DNA from: an uncultured Woeseia sp.
Lineage (GTDB): Bacteria > Pseudomonadota > Gammaproteobacteria > Steroidobacterales > Woeseiaceae
DNA: 46,827 bases
Direction of reading: 5' to 3'
Assembly (NCBI GenBank): GCA_913031125.1
Contig: CAJWFK010000022.1
Location: 1 to 46,827 of the forward strand
Shown: positions 42,253 to 46,827 of the stretch, piece by piece
How positions within the stretch are numbered: the stretch's first letter is position 1
Layout of the letters: every line of letters begins with the position of its first letter
Made by a program: the position numbers and the translations under genes
Notes under the pieces: model-generated
The model's input: only the letters and a program-made list of their open reading frames with translations
Databases searched by the model: none
What the model was told of the DNA's origin: nothing

Positions 42253-43197
42253 ATGAGTGAAAAGGAATTCATAACAGCATTTGCACCGGCATCCATTGGG
42301 AATATGGCCGTTGGCTTTGACATGTTGGGGCTAGCTATAGAAGGGTTGGGTGACCATGTATTAGCACGTAAGACAGATGGCGATTCCGTTACGATTTTAG
42401 AAGTTCGAGAGCCCGGTGGAAAAATCCATCCATCGCTTTCCAGTCAACCTGATGAGAACACCGCGTCCATTGCCGCGCAGTCCCTATGGGATGCTGCGCG
42501 AGAGTCAGGAGGTGTCGAATTAATAGTCCAGAAAGGTATTCCTTTGCAATCTGGCGTGGGTAGTTCCGCGGCGTCGGCTGTTGCCGCGGTGGTTGCAGTG
42601 AATGGGCTTTTGGATTCACCTAAGGATATGTCCACCCTTTTACATCACGCGTTGGTTGGAGAGGAATTTGCGAGTGGTGGAATTCACGCGGACAATGTGG
42701 CCCCAAGTCTTCTTGGGGGATTGGTTCTATGTCCTCTGGTAATCCTGCCTGAATTCGTCAAATTGCCGGTACCGGACGGTATTAGTTGCGTGGTTGTTCA
42801 TCCTGAGCTAGAAGTTAATACAGCCGAGTCAAGGAAGGGGCTAGCTCAGAATTATTCTATTTCCCAATGGCTGACTCAGCAGGGGTATCTTGCATCATTC
42901 GTGGCGGCATGTGGGAATGGAGATATGGCGTTATTCAAGAAATGTCTTCGTGACGAATTAATCGAACCTCAGCGCGCCGCTGCCGTACCTTGTTTTGAAC
43001 AAGTAAAAGTTTCGGCACTTGGCGCCGATGCAATCGGATGTTCGCTTGCTGGTAGCGGTCCCAGTATTTTTGCTATTGGGGCGGATCATGATGTGCCAAA
43101 TATTGCTGATGCCATGGTTCGGGCTTGCCGAGATATGGGTTATGAATGTGAGTTCTGGATCAGCCCGCTTGATGCCCCCGGGGCCAGAATCCTATAG
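42253..43197 (+). CDS. thrB: Homoserine kinase
   Basis: The 314-residue GHMP kinase has A-P-A-S-I-G-N-M-A-V-G-F-D at the N-terminus and the ATP-binding loop G-V-G-S-S-A-A-S-A at about residues 101-109, and the C-terminal L-A-G-S-G-P-S motif. It phosphorylates homoserine for threonine synthase. ATG at 42253 or TTG at 42244 may be the start; the TTG overlaps the thrA stop and has GGAG four bases before it. It is the second gene of thrABC. Confidence 0.95.
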   Translation: MSEKEFITAFAPASIGNMAVGFDMLGLAIEGLGDHVLARKTDGDSVTILEVREPGGKIHPSLSSQPDENTASIAAQSLWDAARESGGVELIVQKGIPLQSGVGSSAASAVAAVVAVNGLLDSPKDMSTLLHHALVGEEFASGGIHADNVAPSLLGGLVLCPLVILPEFVKLPVPDGISCVVVHPELEVNTAESRKGLAQNYSISQWLTQQGYLASFVAACGNGDMALFKKCLRDELIEPQRAAAVPCFEQVKVSALGADAIGCSLAGSGPSIFAIGADHDVPNIADAMVRACRDMGYECEFWISPLDAPGARIL

Positions 43198-43202
43198 CTC
43201 CA

Positions 43203-44507
43203 ATGATGTATAGAAGTACAAGAGGCGCACAAAGTGTAAAACTCGATGATGCCCTTGTTTCCGGTATAGCGAGCGATGGCGGTTTGTATCTGCCTGAAAG
43301 TTTACCTTCTTTTAGACCCGACGATTTTTCTGGAGCTGATGAGCTGAAGGATGTCGCCTACATTGTTCTTGAGCCCTTATTTAAGGCTTCTTCACTAGCT
43401 TCAGACTTAGAAGCGATAATTAATGAAACCTTTAGCTTTCCAATTCCCGTGGTAGATCTTCCTGTTGAGACCGGTTCCTGCCGTCTTTTGGAGCTTTTTC
43501 ACGGACCAACCGCCGCGTTCAAAGATGTTGGGGCGCGGTTTCTTGCGGCATGTCTAGTTCGTTTGCAAGGAGATATAGATTATCCGCTGACTATATTGGT
43601 AGCTACATCGGGAGATACTGGTGGGGCCGTAGCCGCAGCTTTCAACGAACGCCCAGGTATACGGGTTGTTGTACTTTATCCGGATGGACGGGTATCAGAA
43701 CGACAAGAGCAACAACTTACCTGTTGGGGCGATAATGTGCTCTCTCTGGCCATTCAGGGATCGTTTGACCAATGCCAAGGTCTTGTTAAAGAGGCAATGG
43801 CCGACGAGGCATTAACAAAGAGACACCGTTTTAGTTCCGCTAATAGTATAAATATTGGTCGGCTGTTACCGCAGACTATTTACTATGCCTATTCAAGTCT
43901 TTCAAATTGGCGAAAAAATCACCGCGAGGCATCTTTTATCGTTCCAACCGGCAATCTAGGCAATGCATTTGCATGCTATTTAGCGCGCAAGATGGGTCTT
44001 CCAATCGATAGGCTTACGTTAGCAACGAATTCGAACCGAATAATTGTGGATTTCTTAAGTGGTCAAGAATGGTTACCGAGCAACAGTATTCGGACGTTGG
44101 CCTCGGCAATGGATGTTGGAAATCCCAGTAATATGGAACGACTGCGTGCAGATGGTGGGGAAGCTACCGATTTAGCAGAGCAGATCACTGCTAAATCCGT
44201 CTCAGATGAGGAGATTCAACAAGATATCCGACGAAATTTTTCAGAATTTGGTTACGCAAGCTGCCCCCATACTGCCACTGCATCATTCGTATGGCGTACG
44301 CTATCTACACAAGAGAAATTGGCTTTTGATTGGATTTTGGTTGCTACAGCACACGCCGCAAAATTTGAACAAACGGTGGAGCCATTAATCGGGGAAGAGG
44401 TTCCTGTGCCGCGCGGTTTAAAAGATATCCTTAAAAAGGACAGTAATGTTCTTCAGGCTAATCCCAGCTTACCAGCCTTAGCGGTTGCATTAGATGAGAG
44501 TTTTTGA
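43203..44507 (+). CDS. thrC: Threonine synthase
   Basis: The 434-residue PLP enzyme has the lysine of the Schiff base in F-H-G-P-T-A-A-F-K107-D, the S-G-D-T-G-G-A-V phosphate/PLP segment, and the P-T-G-N-L-G-N-A motif. It converts O-phosphohomoserine to threonine. It starts five bases after the thrB stop, ATG-ATG, without a clear Shine-Dalgarno, so translation may be coupled. It is convergent with tatD, 21 bases away, and no good terminator is seen between them. Confidence 0.95.
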   Translation: MMYRSTRGAQSVKLDDALVSGIASDGGLYLPESLPSFRPDDFSGADELKDVAYIVLEPLFKASSLASDLEAIINETFSFPIPVVDLPVETGSCRLLELFHGPTAAFKDVGARFLAACLVRLQGDIDYPLTILVATSGDTGGAVAAAFNERPGIRVVVLYPDGRVSERQEQQLTCWGDNVLSLAIQGSFDQCQGLVKEAMADEALTKRHRFSSANSINIGRLLPQTIYYAYSSLSNWRKNHREASFIVPTGNLGNAFACYLARKMGLPIDRLTLATNSNRIIVDFLSGQEWLPSNSIRTLASAMDVGNPSNMERLRADGGEATDLAEQITAKSVSDEEIQQDIRRNFSEFGYASCPHTATASFVWRTLSTQEKLAFDWILVATAHAAKFEQTVEPLIGEEVPVPRGLKDILKKDSNVLQANPSLPALAVALDESF

Positions 44508-44528
44508 GCTTGTCCCATTGATTTAGTG

Positions 44529-45314
44529 CTATAGGGAAAAGAATTTACGTGCTACTTGGTTTGTTATTTTGGCTACATGCTCCTCTGTCTGGCCCCGACA
44601 TTTTGCAACCATTGTAAGCACCTCTCTCAGATGCGCCGGTTCATTTCTTCGTGTTTTTGGTTTAGGTCGCAAACTCCTAGGGAGGAGGTAGGGAGCGTCC
44701 GTCTCAATCATAAGTCTATCGTCAGGAATTAATTTGACTATATTTTGCAAGTTGACCCCACGTCTTTCGTCACATATCCAACCTGTAATTCCAATATAGA
44801 GCCCCAGGTCAAGCAGCGCCTCCAGTTCAACCTCGCTGCCGGTGAAACAGTGTGCAACACCTCGTTTAATATGATTGAGGCGGGGCTTTAGTATTTCGAC
44901 AAAATCTTCATGCGCGTCCCGCTGGTGAAGAAAGATCGGTAAATCCGACTCTTCCGCAAGGTCTAACTGTTTTTCAAACGCAATCCGTTGAGCCTCTCTA
45001 GGTGAAAAGTCTCTAAAATAGTCCAATCCGCATTCACCAATAGCTACGACCTCGGGTTCTGACAGCATGCCGTGAATAGATTCATGGAGCTCCTTACCAT
45101 ATTCGTCCGCATAGTGCGGGTGTAATCCGGCAGTCGAATAAAGGAATCCGGGGTGTCTTTTTGCTAACGAGAGCGCTACTTCGTTGCTTTGTGCATTACT
45201 GCCAGTGACTATTATCTGTGAAATACCTGATTCTTGCGCACGCGCGAGAACTTCGCCTCGATCCCTGTCAAAACTATCGTGGGCTAGATTTGCGCCTATG
45301 TCAGTGAGCTTCAT
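44529..45314 (-). CDS. tatD: TatD-family metal-dependent DNase
   Basis: The 261-residue protein follows E. coli TatD closely: D-I-G-A-N-L at the start, T-A-G-L-H-P-H, A-I-G-E-C-G-L-D-Y, H-C-F-T-G, I-G-I-T-G-W-I-C-D-E-R-R-G and I-E-T-D-A-P-Y-L-L-P. It is a TIM-barrel 3'-5' exonuclease acting on DNA and RNA ends, linked to DNA quality control. The first metal motif is I-G-A-N-L instead of the H-x-H of other TatD relatives, as in E. coli TatD itself. It lies 87 bases downstream of the aconitase gene, behind a very AT-rich stretch (about 45340-45390) that may hold its promoter. Confidence 0.9.
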   Translation of the reverse strand: MKLTDIGANLAHDSFDRDRGEVLARAQESGISQIIVTGSNAQSNEVALSLAKRHPGFLYSTAGLHPHYADEYGKELHESIHGMLSEPEVVAIGECGLDYFRDFSPREAQRIAFEKQLDLAEESDLPIFLHQRDAHEDFVEILKPRLNHIKRGVAHCFTGSEVELEALLDLGLYIGITGWICDERRGVNLQNIVKLIPDDRLMIETDAPYLLPRSLRPKPKTRRNEPAHLREVLTMVAKCRGQTEEHVAKITNQVARKFFSL

Positions 45315-45401
45315 TAGACCGGTGTTCTCAGGTTCATCGAGATAATTATAATACTAATAATATTAATAGTTTATATTATATATCTAATGTATATTGTCTT
45401 T

Positions 45402-46827
45402 TTAAGCGGCTACCAGTTGCCTCAAAACATAATGAAGGATGCCGCCGTGTTCGTAATAGTCCCTTTCTTTTGGTGTATCAATTCGCACTCTTGCCTGGAA
45501 GGTTATTGGTTCCCCGTCCGGCGGTGTTGCTATAACCGTAACCGTTCGTGCATCTGGGTCAGTATGTCCTGCTATATCAAATGTTTCCTTACCCGTTAGG
45601 CCTAGAGTATCTACACCCTCTGACGCTCTAAATTGGAGGGGCAGCACACCCATGCCGATCAGGTTTGACCGGTGGATACGTTCATAGCTTTTGGCTATAA
45701 CTGCCTTGACTCCTAAAAGCATAGTTCCCTTTGCCGCCCAATCGCGACTTGAGCCTGTTCCGTACTCCGTGCCCGCTAACACTATCAGTGGTATTTCGTC
45801 CCGACGATATTTTAGTGAGGCATCGTATATAGACATTTGCTCATCGCTGGGTTGATGCCGGGTCCAGCCACCTTCTGTGCCGGGCGCTAACTGGTTTCTC
45901 AGGCGAATATTGGCGAAGGTGCCCCGCATCATGACTTCGTGATTTCCTCTTCGTGATCCATAGGAATTAAAATCCGGCTTCAATATCCCTTTTTCTTCAA
46001 GATAAATAGCAGCAGGACTATCAGCGGCAATGCTGCCGGCCGGCGATATATGGTCGGTAGTTACCGAATCCCCGAGTAAAGCTAGCACTCGGCATCCCTC
46101 GATGTCAGACACCGGTTGTGTCGCCAAGGTCATATCTTCAAAGTAGGGCGGATTTCTGACGTAGGTTGACTCCGGGTCCCAATTATAAATCTCGCCCTCA
46201 GGTGACTCGATCGAATTCCAGTTGTCGTCCCCCTCAAAAACACTCGAGTAGCGTGCATGGAACATTTCAGAATCAAGGTTGTCCGATACCGCCTCATGGA
46301 TTTCTTTTTGGCTTGGCCAAATATCCCGCAAGTAAACAGGGTTTCCTTCCTGGTCGGTACCCAAAGGATCATTCAATAGGTTTATCTCCATTGAGCCAGC
46401 CAGGGCATAAGCAACCACTAGGGGTGGTGAAGCAAGAAAATTCATTTGAACCAGTGGGTGTATGCGACCCTCGAAGTTTCGGTTGCCCGATAACACACTG
46501 CACCCTACGAGTTGTTTAGCCTGAACAGCATCTGCAATTTCCGGGAGCAAGGGCCCGGAATTACCGATGCATGTGGTGCAGCCATAGCCAACCGTATAAA
46601 AACCGAGTTCGTTGAGGTCATCGGCTAGACCGGACTTTTCCAGATAATCTGTGACCACCTTGGACCCAGGTGCGAGACTTGTTTTTACCCAGGGTTTTGA
46701 CTGAAGCCCTTTTGCACGAGCATTGCGCGCAAGTAGGCCGGCACCTAGCATTACTGAGGGATTTGAGGTATTAGTGCAACTGGTGATCGCTGCGATCAAA
46801 ACCGCGCCATCTTTAATCTCTGTATTG
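45402..46827 (-). CDS. acnA: Aconitate hydratase AcnA, C-terminal part (cut by window edge)
   Basis: The frame is open to the window edge, giving about 474 residues, roughly the C-terminal half of the usual 890-930. The [4Fe-4S] cysteines are seen in T-S-C-T-N-T-S-N-P and [10 protein letters not shown], and the swivel domain follows with [23 protein letters not shown] and [12 protein letters not shown]. This set is typical of the AcnA/IRP type. It isomerises citrate and isocitrate in the TCA cycle. The gene start lies beyond the window, although the TTG at 46799 could be mistaken for one. Confidence 0.95.
   Translation of the reverse strand, partial: NTEIKDGAVLIAAITSCTNTSNPSVMLGAGLLARNARAKGLQSKPWVKTSLAPGSKVVTDYLEKSGLADDLNELGFYTVGYGCTTCIGNSGPLLPEIADAVQAKQLVGCSVLSGNRNFEGRIHPLVQMNFLASPPLVVAYALAGSMEINLLNDPLGTDQEGNPVYLRDIWPSQKEIHEAVSDNLDSEMFHARYSSVFEGDDNWNSIESPEGEIYNWDPESTYVRNPPYFEDMTLATQPVSDIEGCRVLALLGDSVTTDHISPAGSIAADSPAAIYLEEKGILKPDFNSYGSRRGNHEVMMRGTFANIRLRNQLAPGTEGGWTRHQPSDEQMSIYDASLKYRRDEIPLIVLAGTEYGTGSSRDWAAKGTMLLGVKAVIAKSYERIHRSNLIGMGVLPLQFRASEGVDTLGLTGKETFDIAGHTDPDARTVTVIATPPDGEPITFQARVRIDTPKERDYYEHGGILHYVLRQLVAA

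Noticed and set aside
46797..46799. TTG at 46799 as the aconitase start
   Set aside because: The frame continues to the window edge with residues (E-I-K-D-G-A-V-L) that fit the interior of AcnA, so the gene is cut, not short.
1..46827. CRISPR arrays, prophage, insertion sequences
   Set aside because: No regularly spaced repeats, no phage structural genes, no transposase with terminal inverted repeats were seen on reading the window.

Overview
The window is a gene-dense chromosomal segment of a Gammaproteobacterium, probably a marine, moderately AT-rich, heterotrophic member of the Pseudomonadales/OM182-like groups. Group-level evidence is gene order: yebC-ruvC-ruvA-ruvB-tolQ-tolR-tolA-tolB-pal-cpoB followed by tRNA-Lys, and a thrA-thrB-thrC operon with a bifunctional aspartokinase/homoserine dehydrogenase. 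The lifestyle and finer placement are inferred from the accessory genes (alkane hydroxylase, SoxCD-like sulfite dehydrogenase, many exported amidohydrolases and peptidases); no ribosomal RNA gene is present to confirm them.

Left part (1-14.5 kb): the N-terminus of a heme-copper oxidase subunit I (minus strand, cut by the window edge); a plus-strand group of nitronate monooxygenase-like protein, membrane-anchored metallo-beta-lactamase-fold hydrolase, amidohydrolase lipoprotein and GNAT acetyltransferase; a 45-nt 3' fragment of tRNA-Gly(CCC); an S41 peptidase lipoprotein; RarD-like transporter; an RND efflux adaptor/pump pair; a minus-strand M20 peptidase plus YugP-like zinc peptidase; and a small ribbon-helix-helix/ParC-like gene pair with its own promoter.

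Middle part (14.6-29.6 kb): a tandem pair of exported amidohydrolases, one with and one without the metal-binding histidines, divergent from a SoxC/SoxD-like sulfite dehydrogenase pair; the divergent intergenic region is bounded by a perfect 13-bp inverted repeat. Then come a D-aminoacylase-like lipoprotein and an M19 dipeptidase in one operon, three small conserved-looking unknown proteins, a transposase-like zinc-ribbon protein, an unrecognised membrane protein with a threefold internal motif, arfB, an MFS transporter with an FAD oxidoreductase, alkB, and a DUF5658-like membrane protein.

Right part (29.8 kb to end) is core genome: yebC-ruvCAB (recombination), tolQRAB-pal-cpoB (envelope), a decayed tRNA-Lys copy, an amidohydrolase lipoprotein, an intact tRNA-Lys(UUU), thrABC preceded by a strong hairpin plus U-run, tatD and the C-terminal half of aconitase.

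Together the exported hydrolases (S41, M20, M19, zinc peptidase, D-aminoacylase, four further amidohydrolases) suggest a cell specialised in scavenging peptides, D-amino-acid conjugates or cyclic amides, but no substrate can be fixed from sequence. I saw no CRISPR array, integrase, transposase or prophage. No gene-free stretch exceeds 300 bases; the longest (4371-4606, 28917-29163, 29632-29843) are described in the feature list. I do not see a clearly new multi-gene system; the best leads are the tRNA scars beside amidohydrolase genes, the active/degenerate amidohydrolase pair, the inverted-repeat-bounded divergent promoter, and the membrane protein with three [DN]-x3-W-x7-E repeats.
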